DNA of 64,000 nt from NCBI RefSeq assembly GCF_002077175.1, contig NZ_CP014943.1:1674001-1738000 (forward strand), in the 5' to 3' direction. A program made the position numbers and the translations under genes. Within the stretch, counting starts at the first letter, position 1. Each line of letters opens with the position of its first letter. The notes under the pieces are model-generated. The model saw nothing but the letters and a program-made list of their open reading frames with translations. It was not told where the DNA came from and did no database searches. The DNA comes from Colwellia sp. PAMC 21821. Its GTDB lineage: Bacteria > Pseudomonadota > Gammaproteobacteria > Enterobacterales > Alteromonadaceae. Positions 41,649 to 51,882 of the stretch are shown here, piece by piece.

Positions 41649-42383
41649 TTAACTGACTTGAAAACAACTTAAACCGTGAAATACTAGCTTAGGCTCTAGC
41701 TGGCAAGTATCAGTCATTAAATTTGCAATTGCTTGCCCATTACCACCTGTGATCAACACTTTGTCTAGTATCAACTGGCTATTTGCTTGAATAATGGCTT
41801 CTTTTATTGCGCCTATAGTCATCGCCCAACTACCATGATTTAAACAATTTGAGCTGTTCATACCAAATGACAGACTAGCGCTAGTTTTGGGCGTAGCAAT
41901 AATTTTACTCGTCCGCGTTAATAAACTATCAAAAAGAGTTTGCACACCGGGCATTATCCAGCCGCCACAATGCTGACCGTTTGCATCCAAAACATCAACC
42001 GTTGTTGCAGTACCGGCATCAATAATGAGTAGGTTTTGTTGTGGGTATATTTGCTTCGCCCCTATCATAGCCAACCAACGATCAACGCCTAGCCGCTCAG
42101 GCTGTAGATAGGAGGATGTTACACCAAATGCTTTTGCCGTACTGTGTACTTGCACAAAGGCAATGTTATTAAGGGCTGCCCACTTTTCTATCGAATCGTG
42201 TACTGCGTTTCCATGAACGTTGGCAAGGATAACGGCGCTGACTTCTGAAAATTTTCCTTGTGACAATTGCGCTTGGAATGATTGATAATCAAGGTAGACA
42301 ATATCAGAGAGTGTTGAAGTATCCTCTGTCGCTTGAAAGACATATTTTACTTGAGTATTACCAACATCAACTAACAGTCTCAT
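41649..42383 (-). CDS. coaX: type III pantothenate kinase
   Basis: The 244-residue ASKHA-fold kinase has the phosphate motif LLVDVGNTQVKY at the N terminus, GVDRWLAMIGA, IIDAGTATTVDV and GGWIMPG, all typical of CoaX. It phosphorylates pantothenate, the first step of coenzyme A synthesis. It overlaps the birA stop by four bases and ends the murB-birA-coaX operon. The fusion-free birA-coaX neighbourhood is common in gammaproteobacteria that lack coaA. Confidence 0.95.
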   Translation of the reverse strand: MRLLVDVGNTQVKYVFQATEDTSTLSDIVYLDYQSFQAQLSQGKFSEVSAVILANVHGNAVHDSIEKWAALNNIAFVQVHSTAKAFGVTSSYLQPERLGVDRWLAMIGAKQIYPQQNLLIIDAGTATTVDVLDANGQHCGGWIMPGVQTLFDSLLTRTSKIIATPKTSASLSFGMNSSNCLNHGSWAMTIGAIKEAIIQANSQLILDKVLITGGNGQAIANLMTDTCQLEPKLVFHGLSCFQVS

Positions 42384-43354
42384 AATCCAGTCCTTAAACT
42401 AACTTCACCACCATATACGGGGCTAACTTGACCATTAACCTCTAACATTAATGCACCTTGGGCGTTTATACCACGACAGATACCGCGGGTAATTTTTTCA
42501 CCGGTAATTAAAGCAACAGGTTTATTGAAGTAGAAGTCGTGTGCTTGCCACTGAGCAATCATAGTATTGATACCCGTTTCACTATGTGTTTTTAAGCGCT
42601 TTAATAATGCTGCAATTATGCTAGCCGCTAAAATATTGCGATCTATATCGACCCCAATAGCACTCGATAAATCTATCCAAGGTTGGTCGACTAGCGCCGC
42701 ACTTTTTTCTGGCATTTTAATATTTAAGCCAATGCCAATAACACAATGGCAAGGCTCCATTGCCTGACCTTCGAGATCAATTAAAATACCCGCAAGCTTT
42801 ACACCGTTGAAGTAGATATCATTTGGCCATTTCAATTCAACATCTACATCATACAAGGCTTTTATCGCATCACTAACCGCCAATGCGGCCACAACACTTA
42901 AGCCCATAGCTGCTGACATGCCTTGTTCTAAATACCAATACATTGATAAATAAATATGTGAACCAAAAGGTGAAATCCATTGCCGCCCTCTTCGCCCTCG
43001 TCCAGCACTTTGATATTCGGCAATACATACCTGCCCTGGAGTATTTTGGTTTGGTAAACGACGCATTAAATAGCTATTGGTTGAATCTATTAAGCTATGC
43101 ACTTCAACTTTTGCATGGGTATTTTGTTCAGTTAATAGCTCGACGATACGCGTTTCATTTAGCAGCTCAATAGGATTAGCTATTCGATAACCTTTTCCCG
43201 TTACACTAAAAATATCAAAGCCAATTTCTTGCAAGGCACTAATATGTTTTGAAATAGCCGCTCGACTAACGCCCAGTTCTTCGCCTAAAGCTTGGCCTGA
43301 TAAAAACTCACCTTTAACCAGTTTCTTAATCAACTGCTCACGAATTGCTTTCAT
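42380..43354 (-). CDS. birA: bifunctional biotin ligase/biotin operon repressor BirA
   Basis: The 324-residue protein has an N-terminal winged helix-turn-helix (SGQALGEELGVSRAAISKH, about 17-36) and a biotin-AMP ligase domain with GRGRRGRQW and KWPNDIY, then a C-terminal SH3-like part. It attaches biotin to acetyl-CoA carboxylase and, through the HTH, should repress biotin genes, which are not in this window. It shares one base with the murB stop (TAATG) and four with coaX. Confidence 0.96.
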   Translation of the reverse strand: MKAIREQLIKKLVKGEFLSGQALGEELGVSRAAISKHISALQEIGFDIFSVTGKGYRIANPIELLNETRIVELLTEQNTHAKVEVHSLIDSTNSYLMRRLPNQNTPGQVCIAEYQSAGRGRRGRQWISPFGSHIYLSMYWYLEQGMSAAMGLSVVAALAVSDAIKALYDVDVELKWPNDIYFNGVKLAGILIDLEGQAMEPCHCVIGIGLNIKMPEKSAALVDQPWIDLSSAIGVDIDRNILAASIIAALLKRLKTHSETGINTMIAQWQAHDFYFNKPVALITGEKITRGICRGINAQGALMLEVNGQVSPVYGGEVSLRTGL

Positions 43355-44385
43355 TATTTACACCCTGTGCTGGCATGACTTAACTCACCATCTACGCCGA
43401 TAAACCTAACTTCTGGCACTAATTGAATGTTAAATTTAGCCTTAACTTTTTTCTGAATATGGACCGACAAAGCCACAATACTTTCACCTTGCTTACTTTC
43501 ATAGTTAATGACCACTAAGGCTTGGTTTTCATGTACACCAACACCGTCACGACGAAAGCCTTTAAGGCCTGCTTGCTCTATCAACCAGCCTGCAGCCAAT
43601 TTAACATCACCATTATCTTGTAGATAATGAGGCATATGAGCATATTGTTGATGCAACTCGTTAAAAACATCTTTACTGACGATGGGGTTTTTAAAAAAAC
43701 TACCGGCATTTGGGTGCTGTTTAGGCTCAGGTAATTTGGCTTGGCGAAGTTGTATAACTTTTGCCATTATGGCTTGAGGTGTCACTGGAGAGACAAGTTC
43801 ATTCAACCCTTGATAGCTATCGACTGCTTGCCAAGCTTTAGGAAGTAAGAAGTGCACGTGCGTAATAATACCAGTACCATTTAATGCTTGTTTAAAAATA
43901 CTGTCGCGATAACCGAATTGACACTCAGCATTGGTAAAATCAACCTGTTTTTTCTTAGCAAAATCAAACCAAGTAACACTGGTAATAAAGTTACTCACCT
44001 CAATGCCATATGCACCAATATTTTGTACCGGAGCCGCACCAACACTACCAGGGATCAAAGCCAAATTTTCTAAACCGTAAATACCACTATTAATACAAAA
44101 CAAGACAAATTCATGCCAGTTTTGTGCGCAAGCCACTTTCACTTGAAAGTTATCATCGCTTTCAATGACTTCAATCCCCATAAGGTTGGGTTTGATAATC
44201 GTGGGCGCATTATCATGACAAAATAAGGTGTTGGTTCCTTCGCCGAGAATATAAGACGTTGAAGCTTTTTCAATGGATATTTCAGCTAGCTCTTTTATAG
44301 TCGATGGAAAAATAATTTCAGCCGTAACAACTGGTAAATTAAAACTATTGAACGCTTGTAGGGAGAAGTTGGTACGTATTTTCAT
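43354..44385 (-). CDS. murB: UDP-N-acetylenolpyruvoylglucosamine reductase MurB
   Basis: The 343-residue protein is type I MurB: FAD-binding NSFNLP, LGEGTNTLF, IPGSVGAAPVQNIGAYG, GYRDSIFK with the catalytic Ser region, and NAGSFFKNP. It reduces UDP-GlcNAc-enolpyruvate to UDP-MurNAc in the cytoplasm for peptidoglycan. First gene of murB-birA-coaX. The usual GGG of the LGGGSN loop is GEG here, a mild change. Confidence 0.96.
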   Translation of the reverse strand: MKIRTNFSLQAFNSFNLPVVTAEIIFPSTIKELAEISIEKASTSYILGEGTNTLFCHDNAPTIIKPNLMGIEVIESDDNFQVKVACAQNWHEFVLFCINSGIYGLENLALIPGSVGAAPVQNIGAYGIEVSNFITSVTWFDFAKKKQVDFTNAECQFGYRDSIFKQALNGTGIITHVHFLLPKAWQAVDSYQGLNELVSPVTPQAIMAKVIQLRQAKLPEPKQHPNAGSFFKNPIVSKDVFNELHQQYAHMPHYLQDNGDVKLAAGWLIEQAGLKGFRRDGVGVHENQALVVINYESKQGESIVALSVHIQKKVKAKFNIQLVPEVRFIGVDGELSHASTGCK

Positions 44386-44455
44386 AACAGTGACTATTGA
44401 AGATTTGCGCTATTATACGCAAAAACAGCCGGGGCATAAACTGGTTTGAGTTAAG

Positions 44456-46615
44456 TTAACCGCGCTTTCTCGCAGCAAGCTTAATAATGTTATTACGGTC
44501 GTTATAGTATTTATTATGATATTTGTCGGTGTCTATGTTTTCACTGTGGTTAATCACCACGCCCTCTATGGGTGCGTTAACTTGTTTCAGCATTCTTAAG
44601 CCTGACGAAATCTGCTCCCGCTTAGTTTTATTACCGTGCACAATGTAGATGACGCTATCAACTAACTTCGAAATAATAACCGCGTCACTAACAGCATGGA
44701 CAGGTGGTGTTTCAATAATAATACGGTCATAAAAGTTACCAAAAACCTTTATCAGCATATTAAAGCGCTTCATGGAAAGGAAAGCTAACGGATTAGCAGG
44801 TGTAACACCTGAGGTCAAAATATCTAATTTGACATTTTTATCGCGGATAATACACTCATTAATTTGATGAGTTTTAGCTAATAAATTAGAAAGACCAGGG
44901 CGATGCTCATTCAAGTTCATATTCTTAGCGATTGTTGGATGACGCATATCGGCTTCAATGAGCAACACTTTTTCCATTTCACTGAACGACCGCGCAAGGT
45001 GCAGCGCAACCGTTGACTTCCCTTCATTGGGTACGGAAGACGTTATGGCAATGATTTTAGGTGCCGTTTTTTCACTGTTAAATAGTAAAGCTGTTCTTAA
45101 CGTTCTTATCGCTTCAGTAAAGCGGTTATCCGTGCTGTAGGTATCTTCTTGTCGTTCACGTGAGCTGGCTTTAATTTTTGGTAATACGGCAAGGATTTGT
45201 GCCTCATTAAAATTATCTAATTTACGACGAGAGTTTAATGTATCCATTAATAGCTCACGCATGATAATAATGAGAGAGGTCAAGGCAATCGAAAGGACGA
45301 AAGTGAAGGCAATGATCAATATTTTATTAGGCGCAATTTGGCTTTTAGGAATTGTCGCCTTATCAATAAAGCGTACATAAAAATTAGAATTATAATTACC
45401 CATAGCATCAGCTTCTTTCAAGCGCACTAAATAATTATTATAAAGCTCCTTGTTGGTGTCAACTTCACGAGTCAGCTGGGAGAATTTATTTTGTAAACGG
45501 CTTAAACGCAGATAGTCTTTTTTGGCAATTTCCAAGCGTTGTTTAGTTCCGTTAACCCTTTCAACTGCACTAAAGTACTCTTTTTCAATTGATGTAACAA
45601 TATCGTAAACTTGTTGGGTAATACGCTTTTGTAGCGAGATTAATTCAGCATTAACCGCAATTTTTTTCGGATGTTTAGGGCCGTACCGTTGCGACAACTC
45701 AAACATTTTACGTTCAATTTTTTCTTCTTCTCGGCGCAATTGCATTAACGTAGCATGGCTACTAATTTCATGTAGATCACTTAACTTTTCAATATCACCT
45801 GCGTACTTTTGTATATCTTGATATGAAATCGCAAGATCATCAGCTAATTTAGCCGCCTTCAATGTTTCAGATGTTAACTCGGTTAGTTGAGACCCAACCA
45901 AACCAACCACACCGTGAATATCAACAATTCCTTCAGCTTCTCGATATGTTTGCAAAGACAGCTCAGAAATTTGTAATTTTTTCCCCAGCTCTTCAAGTTG
46001 ATCAACCAACCACTGAGAGGTCGTTTCTTTTGAAGCACTATGAATTTCATCTTGATATTGCAAGTAAGTAATACCTACCTGATTCGCTATTTTTTGAGAT
46101 AGTTGAGCGGAAAAAGACACATAAGATATTTTTACCAACTCGGTCCCCGCAATAGGAACGATAGTTAATTTTTTCTGAAACTGGCTAACAACATCACTAA
46201 TTGACGGATTTGACTGGCCCTGACCCACTTGGGCAAGAATAGCTAATTTATCGTTATATTTTCCACTATTGAATTCTTCATGATGAACCAGATTCAGCTG
46301 AAATATTACGCGTTCAGCAAATTTGCGTGAGCGTAATAACTCAAATTGTGTTTGGATTTGCTCTTTCGTAGCATTTGATTCATTAAAGGCGTCATTAATA
46401 GACAACGTGTTAGCTGGCTTATTAGTACCAATTTGTAAAATTGCTGTGGCACTGTATGAAGGTTTAAGTAAGGTAAGATAAATGGCAGCTAAGAAAGTCA
46501 CCACTAAGGTAAAGCATAAAATTTTCCATCGACGCGACCAAAGCGGCGTTAAAATTTCTTTTAAGGCAACGTCTTCATTAATGGAAATAAAATTTTTATC
46601 TTCTAGTGTCTTCAA
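44456..46615 (-). CDS. Wzc-like polysaccharide co-polymerase with BY-kinase domain
   Basis: The 719-residue inner-membrane protein has a Wzz domain with TM segments at about 31-50 and 431-452, a periplasmic coiled-coil region (about 205-400), and a cytoplasmic bacterial tyrosine kinase domain. Walker A is SSVPNEGKST (526-535). Walker A' reads LLIEADMR and Walker B reads IIIETPP, so the Asp normally opening each is Glu (554 and 635). The tail carries Tyr699, 703 and 704 as autophosphorylation candidates. Family members control export and chain length of capsule or exopolysaccharide. It overlaps the Wza-like gene by four bases. No glycosyltransferase or polymerase genes are adjacent. Confidence 0.9.
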   Translation of the reverse strand: MKTLEDKNFISINEDVALKEILTPLWSRRWKILCFTLVVTFLAAIYLTLLKPSYSATAILQIGTNKPANTLSINDAFNESNATKEQIQTQFELLRSRKFAERVIFQLNLVHHEEFNSGKYNDKLAILAQVGQGQSNPSISDVVSQFQKKLTIVPIAGTELVKISYVSFSAQLSQKIANQVGITYLQYQDEIHSASKETTSQWLVDQLEELGKKLQISELSLQTYREAEGIVDIHGVVGLVGSQLTELTSETLKAAKLADDLAISYQDIQKYAGDIEKLSDLHEISSHATLMQLRREEEKIERKMFELSQRYGPKHPKKIAVNAELISLQKRITQQVYDIVTSIEKEYFSAVERVNGTKQRLEIAKKDYLRLSRLQNKFSQLTREVDTNKELYNNYLVRLKEADAMGNYNSNFYVRFIDKATIPKSQIAPNKILIIAFTFVLSIALTSLIIIMRELLMDTLNSRRKLDNFNEAQILAVLPKIKASSRERQEDTYSTDNRFTEAIRTLRTALLFNSEKTAPKIIAITSSVPNEGKSTVALHLARSFSEMEKVLLIEADMRHPTIAKNMNLNEHRPGLSNLLAKTHQINECIIRDKNVKLDILTSGVTPANPLAFLSMKRFNMLIKVFGNFYDRIIIETPPVHAVSDAVIISKLVDSVIYIVHGNKTKREQISSGLRMLKQVNAPIEGVVINHSENIDTDKYHNKYYNDRNNIIKLAARKRG

Positions 46616-47121
46616 AAAAAGCTTTGCTCAATTTCTATGATATCGTCTGGTAAAATCGCACTGGAAACATTAGCGTCAAATACCGCTTTTTTACCATCCA
46701 CTAATCTAGTGATGTTCCAAGACGACTTCGATGCTCTCGCTGCTAACCCGCCGGCGATTGCTATGGCTTTATCTAGTGTTAAATCTTCCTGAAAGGGGTA
46801 ACCGCCGGGGCGTTTTACTTGTCCATGAATAAAAAAAGGTCTGTACATTACAATAGAAACGGTTACTTGTGGGTCAATTAAATAATCACCGCGTAGCCCG
46901 TTTGCTATTTTATTCTCTAAAATTTTTGGCGATAAGCCCGCTACTTCAATATCAGATAAAAATGGAAATGAAATAACGCCCGACTTATCAACTTTAATCT
47001 TCGTGGTTAAGTCGTCTTCACCATAGACCGTGATCTGAATCTGATCTCCAGCACCTAACCTATAATCATCTCCTGTTGCTTGATCGAGAAAAAACAACAA
47101 GCAGAACATCAAAAATCGCAT
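46612..47121 (-). CDS. short Wza-like polysaccharide export protein
   Basis: The 169-residue protein has a signal peptide (about 1-17), then a Poly_export domain (DDYRLGAGDQIQITVYGED) and one SLBB domain (about 95-165, FIHGQVKRPGGYPF, then LTLDKAIAIAGGL). It lacks a lipobox cysteine and the C-terminal amphipathic helix of full-length Wza (about 379 residues in E. coli), so the outer-membrane pore is probably supplied by the preceding beta-barrel protein. Overlap with the Wzc-like gene shows an operon. Confidence 0.88.
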   Translation of the reverse strand: MRFLMFCLLFFLDQATGDDYRLGAGDQIQITVYGEDDLTTKIKVDKSGVISFPFLSDIEVAGLSPKILENKIANGLRGDYLIDPQVTVSIVMYRPFFIHGQVKRPGGYPFQEDLTLDKAIAIAGGLAARASKSSWNITRLVDGKKAVFDANVSSAILPDDIIEIEQSFF

Positions 47122-47157
47122 ATTTTTATTCCATTTTTCAACAGCTAAATCAAAGCA

Positions 47158-48321
47158 CTAAATTCTAATCTTTATATTTAAAGCCAATCTATTGTGTAAA
47201 TAATCAATATTATCGGCTTTGGCTTCCAATGACTTATAGTGATAACTCAATTGTAAACTTACTCTTTCACTGTGCTGAAAATCTAAGCTCAAGGTTGAAA
47301 ATATATAATCCTCAGTTTCAGTCGTTTCAGGACTAATAAATTTTTCATTATTAAGGCCAACCGTAACTAAAGCATGCCAATTTCCGGTGAAGGCATGTTT
47401 AATATCTATTTGATGGCTTTGAGATAAACGGTAACGACTCAGTAATCGGTAACTTTCATCAAAGTGACGATTTGACCTAATATGCACTTCGCTAAAATCT
47501 GAAGGACGCCAGATATAATCAAAGCGCCACTTAAAAGCATGGTCAGCGTTTAATCGCTTATCTTCAAATTTCAGTTGTTGGTAACCCACCAATAAATTAA
47601 GCTCACTTATCACCGTGGTATACCATTTAACGCCAACTAAGCCGGCAAGGCTATCTCTGTTGATAATGGGATCATTCGGGTACTGGGTCTTTTTGTAGTC
47701 AACGTCAAAGGCAAGAAAGGTTTTACCGGATAACAGATAATCAAAGCTCGATTTAATATTAAGTATCTCAGTATCTAACCGCTTGGTATCTGTGCGGCGA
47801 GTGGTAAATGCACTTTCACTATAGGTAACGTCAAAATTTAATTTACCTTGCGACTCCAGCGTGCCGTATTCGTAGCCAATACCCGCACCTTGATTTTCTT
47901 TTACGTCACCCTTTGAGAGATCTTCAGCCTGACCTAGTGATAAGCCCGTACCTCTATAGGTGTAACTATTCAACCAAAGTGCTGAAATATGAAGACGTTG
48001 ATTTTGGCTAAGCTTGAATTGATATTTTGGCGAGATGCTAAAGTCGCTATGATCATCGTCGGAAAACTTATCAAAAAAGTGCGAGGCAATGCTTGCGTCA
48101 AAATCGAATGCTGATTGTTGGCTTTTTGAGGAAAAAGCTAAATCGGAAGACAGGGTAAAGTAAGCCGTAGTTTGTTCTTGACTAGATTGATATAAAAAAT
48201 TATCTATATAGCCAGCTTCAGACGCTACATTGAGCGCAACATTATTGTCTGATTCTGCCAATACTGTACTACTAAATGCACAATAACTTGCGCACACAGC
48301 CACAAGCCGTGAAAATTTCAT
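47158..48321 (-). CDS. outer-membrane beta-barrel protein of the exopolysaccharide export locus
   Basis: A 387-residue product with a signal peptide ending about residue 22 (STVLA), followed by alternating hydrophobic/aromatic strands over the whole length (for example FDFDASIASHFF, FDVTYSESAF, LQLSYHYKSL) and ending ALNIKIRI. This resembles the BBP2_2-type barrels found beside Wza-like proteins with missing pore helices. It probably forms the outer-membrane conduit. First of the three-gene set; a TATAAT-like -10 (48346-48351, minus strand) lies about 25 bp upstream, with no clear -35. Confidence 0.78.
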   Translation of the reverse strand: MKFSRLVAVCASYCAFSSTVLAESDNNVALNVASEAGYIDNFLYQSSQEQTTAYFTLSSDLAFSSKSQQSAFDFDASIASHFFDKFSDDDHSDFSISPKYQFKLSQNQRLHISALWLNSYTYRGTGLSLGQAEDLSKGDVKENQGAGIGYEYGTLESQGKLNFDVTYSESAFTTRRTDTKRLDTEILNIKSSFDYLLSGKTFLAFDVDYKKTQYPNDPIINRDSLAGLVGVKWYTTVISELNLLVGYQQLKFEDKRLNADHAFKWRFDYIWRPSDFSEVHIRSNRHFDESYRLLSRYRLSQSHQIDIKHAFTGNWHALVTVGLNNEKFISPETTETEDYIFSTLSLDFQHSERVSLQLSYHYKSLEAKADNIDYLHNRLALNIKIRI

Positions 48322-48489
48322 ATCTAAAAATTGCCTATTTTTATTATTATACGGACAATTAAACTCATCCGATTGACATTTTAGCCGTTTATGCTATCCA
48401 GTATGCACAAAAACTAATTCTATTGAAATCATTTTGTTATTGTAAATAATACCAAGTTGATTAAATCGGCAGATCGATATTTTAAAACC

Positions 48490-48516
48490 AAAAAAGCAAC
48501 CGTTGCGGTTGCTTTT
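48490..48516 (-). terminator. arg operon terminator
   Basis: AAAAGCAACCG and CGGTTGCTTTT pair around a 3-nt loop, with TTTTTTGG following on the minus strand, about 25 bp after argA. Confidence 0.9.
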
Positions 48517-48539
48517 CATTTAAACACTGTCAAAACTGA

Positions 48540-49847
48540 TTAAATACTTTTGGTAAATGCTTTCGATTTACGCTGAATATTATACATTTTTTGTTTACCT
48601 TCTGGCAGCTTATCAATGGCTTGCTCAACATAGCCTTGTTCAATAAACCAATGTGCACTCACCGTAGTTAAAACAAAAATAGACGCAAGACTTTGTATTT
48701 TAGCTTCCTGCTCGAGTGCTTGAATCAGCCGAAGTCCACGGTTACCACCACGATAGTCAGGGTGAATAACTAAGCAGGCTATTTCACCTGTTCTAGCCTC
48801 AGGATATGGATAAAGTGCGGCACAAGCGATAATAACATCTTCTTTTTTAATCACGGTAAAGCGATCAATTTCAATTTCTAGCAACTCACGAGAACGTTTA
48901 ACCAGCACGCCTTCCTCTTCTAGTGGCGCAATTAACTCTAAGATACCGCCAACATCATCAATACTGGCAGCGGATAATTGCTCCTGATGATCTTTGGCTA
49001 TCAAGGTTCCTGCACCATCACGAGTAAAAAGCTCTTGTAACAGCGCACTATCACTAGCGTAACTAACGCTATGACAACGTTCAACACCTTGCTTTCCACA
49101 CTGTATAATTGCTTTTAACAACAGCTGTTTTACATGGTCTTCTTGTTCAATAAGCAATTGGCTAACCGTTGCAACACCACAACTGCGAATCAAGGCGCCC
49201 TCTTTATCAAGTAGCCCTGCTTGTTCCGTCAAGGTGATCAGCTTGTCCGCCTTTAACGCTATTGCTGTTTGTGCTGCTACATCTTCTAAAGCTAAATTAA
49301 ACACCTCACCAGTAGATGAATAGCCGATCGGTGACAATAACACGATAGAGCCAAAATTCAGCTGAGTATTAATACCTTCAGCGTCAATTCTCCGCACTAA
49401 TCCGGTATGTTTAAAATCAATACCATCGCGCACACCTATCGGCTTAGCAATCACAAAATTACCTGTACTGACCCGTATTTGCGCGCCATGCATAGGTGAA
49501 TTAACCAAGCCCATGGTTAAAAGCGCTTCAATATGAATACGTAATGAACCGGTGGCGTCTTTTACCGCCAACAAAGTTTCTGCATCAGTAACACGAACAT
49601 TACCTTCAATTTGTTGCGGTAATGCTTGAGCAGCTAAGCGTTCTTCGATTTGCACACGTGCACCATGCACCAAAACCAACTTAACACCTAGGCTTCTTAA
49701 CAAAGCAATATCGTGAATGATATTAGCAAAATTAGGATGCTGCACGGCCTCGCCACCAAACATTAAAACAAAGGTTTTACCACGGTGCGCGTTAATGTAA
49801 GGCGCAGCATTTCTAAACCATTTAACATTATCTTCATTACTATTCAT
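48540..49847 (-). CDS. argA: N-acetylglutamate synthase, classical ArgA
   Basis: The 435-residue enzyme has an N-terminal amino-acid-kinase-like domain (VLMFGGEAV, LVLVHGARVQIEERL) that binds arginine as feedback inhibitor, and a C-terminal GNAT domain (about 295-430; IACAALYPY and HPDYRGGNRGLRLIQ for acetyl-CoA). It acetylates glutamate, the first step of arginine synthesis. Last gene of the arg operon, 51 bp after argH. A second acetylglutamate-synthase-like domain exists at the end of ArgH, which makes this locus redundant for step one. Confidence 0.95.
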   Translation of the reverse strand: MNSNEDNVKWFRNAAPYINAHRGKTFVLMFGGEAVQHPNFANIIHDIALLRSLGVKLVLVHGARVQIEERLAAQALPQQIEGNVRVTDAETLLAVKDATGSLRIHIEALLTMGLVNSPMHGAQIRVSTGNFVIAKPIGVRDGIDFKHTGLVRRIDAEGINTQLNFGSIVLLSPIGYSSTGEVFNLALEDVAAQTAIALKADKLITLTEQAGLLDKEGALIRSCGVATVSQLLIEQEDHVKQLLLKAIIQCGKQGVERCHSVSYASDSALLQELFTRDGAGTLIAKDHQEQLSAASIDDVGGILELIAPLEEEGVLVKRSRELLEIEIDRFTVIKKEDVIIACAALYPYPEARTGEIACLVIHPDYRGGNRGLRLIQALEQEAKIQSLASIFVLTTVSAHWFIEQGYVEQAIDKLPEGKQKMYNIQRKSKAFTKSI

Positions 49848-49898
49848 GACATTTAATCACTACTATCTATCACTAAATTCAATATTGACGTAAAAAAG

Positions 49899-51860
49899 CT
49901 AAACTTCTTCGGCGCAACGATTAACAATATATTCCATTGCTACTTCATCATCAGGGTCTTTATGCGGACTTTGCTCACTGTCTTCAATGATATTGTCGGC
50001 CAAAGAATTTTTATCAATTAAGTTAAAACCTAGTTGTTCAAAGTAGTTTGGAATATAAGTCAGTACAATAATTTTCTGTAGTTGAATTTGATGAGCAAAT
50101 TCTAACAAATATTGCACTAATGCTTGGCCTTGGCCTTGGCTATGTGCGCTTTTATCAATCACAACTGAACGTATTTCAGCGAGTCCCGTTTGATAGATAT
50201 AAAGTGATGCACAACCCACCACAGCACCGTCAACTTCTGCAACAACAAAATTTTGTACGTCATGAATAATATTATCGCGACTACGCGGCAGTATTTCGCC
50301 ACGTTCAGCCCAGTAATCAACTAACGTTGAGATACTGTCAATGTCTGACATTCTTGCTCTGCGAACCGACATAGCAGCCGCACGTTGCGCATTTAAACGT
50401 TGTTTAACTTGTTTTAAGGTTAAGTTAATTTGTGTTTTACTTGGCGCGCCTAAAACTTGCGTATTCAAAGTGTCTTGATTGTCAGATAAAAGATTACCTG
50501 ACTGCACTTCTGCTAAGGCTTTTTCAACTTGCTGACGCGAAGTGCCACCGAGTGCGCCACGTTTATCTAAACAAGACTCTATGGATAAATGTTGATAAAC
50601 ATCTTGCTCGATTCTGTCACTAAATTTTTGTAATTCCGCTATGGTGAAGTCTTCCAATGCGTGGCCAGCGTCGATAGCAGCCAGCACAACTTCACCGACA
50701 ATATGATGCGCTTCACGAAACGGAATATCTTTACTGACAAGGTAGTCAGCAAGCTCAGTCGAGTTAGCATACCCTTGTTGAGCCGCCGCTAAAGTGCGGG
50801 CACGATTTACTGTTAAGCCTTCAGCAACGAGCACCGCCATTTGCATACATTCTTGCCAGGTATCAAGGGCGTCAAATAAGCCTTCTTTGTCTTCTTGCAT
50901 ATCTTTGTTGTAGGCAAGCGGTAAGGCTTTCATTGTCATCATCATACCGGTTAGAGAGCCCATTACTCGGCCCGCTTTTCCACGCAGTAATTCACAAGCA
51001 TCAGGGTTTTTCTTTTGCGGCATTAATGACGAACCTGAGCTGACTAAATCGCTCATTTCAACAAAACCGGCTTCACCTGAATTGTAGAACACCAAGTCTT
51101 CAGCAAAACGCGACAAATGCATCATGCTGATACTGGCGGTCGATAATAATTCAATGACATGATCACGGTCTGAAACTGCATCTAAGCTGTTCAGTGTTGC
51201 ACTGCGAAAACCAAGATTATGAGCTAGTAGCTCACGATCAATAGGATACGCCGTACCTGCCAATGCGCCTGAGCCCAATGGTGAAGTGTCAGCACGATAT
51301 AAAGCGTCTTTTAAACGACCAATATCACGGTTAAACATTTCAACATAAGCCAAACACCAGTGACCAAAGGTAATAGGTTGAGCACGTTGCAAATGGGTAT
51401 AACCTGGCAGCACGGTATTACGTTCACGCTCAGCAAGGTCTAACATTGCTTGTTGTAAATTTACCAAAGCGTAAAGTAAGTCACTACCGGTTTCTTTGCA
51501 CCACAGTTTTAAGTCGGTAGCAACTTGGTCATTACGGCTGCGACCGGTGTGTAACTTCTTACCTAAATCACCGGTTTTTTCGATGAGGTTAATTTCTACC
51601 CAACTGTGAATATCTTCAGCATCCGACAATAAAATTTGCTTCGGATTTTCTTCAACTGACGCCTTTAATTCTAATAATGCCGCTTTTAATTCTTGAAATT
51701 CTGCTTGGCTTAGCACATCAACTGTAGTTAATGCTTCAGCCCAAGCAATTGATCCAACAATGTCTTGCACTGCCATACGATAATCAACAGGTAAAGAGTC
51801 ATTAAACTTTTTAAACTGTACACTCGCTTGCTCTTTAAACCGTCCGCCCCATAATGCCAT
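49899..51860 (-). CDS. argH: argininosuccinate lyase fused to ArgA-like acetyltransferase, ArgH(A)
   Basis: Residues 1-460 are a full argininosuccinate lyase (ALWGGRF start, [13 protein letters not shown], and the signature [12 protein letters not shown]). After a linker, residues about 495-653 form a GNAT domain: [48 protein letters not shown] and [11 protein letters not shown]. Such ArgH(A) fusions are known from Moritella, Vibrio and related marine genera, where the C-terminal part can make N-acetylglutamate. It cleaves argininosuccinate to arginine and fumarate and may also feed the pathway start. It lies 22 bp after argG. Confidence 0.95.
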   Translation of the reverse strand: MALWGGRFKEQASVQFKKFNDSLPVDYRMAVQDIVGSIAWAEALTTVDVLSQAEFQELKAALLELKASVEENPKQILLSDAEDIHSWVEINLIEKTGDLGKKLHTGRSRNDQVATDLKLWCKETGSDLLYALVNLQQAMLDLAERERNTVLPGYTHLQRAQPITFGHWCLAYVEMFNRDIGRLKDALYRADTSPLGSGALAGTAYPIDRELLAHNLGFRSATLNSLDAVSDRDHVIELLSTASISMMHLSRFAEDLVFYNSGEAGFVEMSDLVSSGSSLMPQKKNPDACELLRGKAGRVMGSLTGMMMTMKALPLAYNKDMQEDKEGLFDALDTWQECMQMAVLVAEGLTVNRARTLAAAQQGYANSTELADYLVSKDIPFREAHHIVGEVVLAAIDAGHALEDFTIAELQKFSDRIEQDVYQHLSIESCLDKRGALGGTSRQQVEKALAEVQSGNLLSDNQDTLNTQVLGAPSKTQINLTLKQVKQRLNAQRAAAMSVRRARMSDIDSISTLVDYWAERGEILPRSRDNIIHDVQNFVVAEVDGAVVGCASLYIYQTGLAEIRSVVIDKSAHSQGQGQALVQYLLEFAHQIQLQKIIVLTYIPNYFEQLGFNLIDKNSLADNIIEDSEQSPHKDPDDEVAMEYIVNRCAEEV

Positions 51861-51882
51861 GGCTAAATTCCTCTACCTTTTT

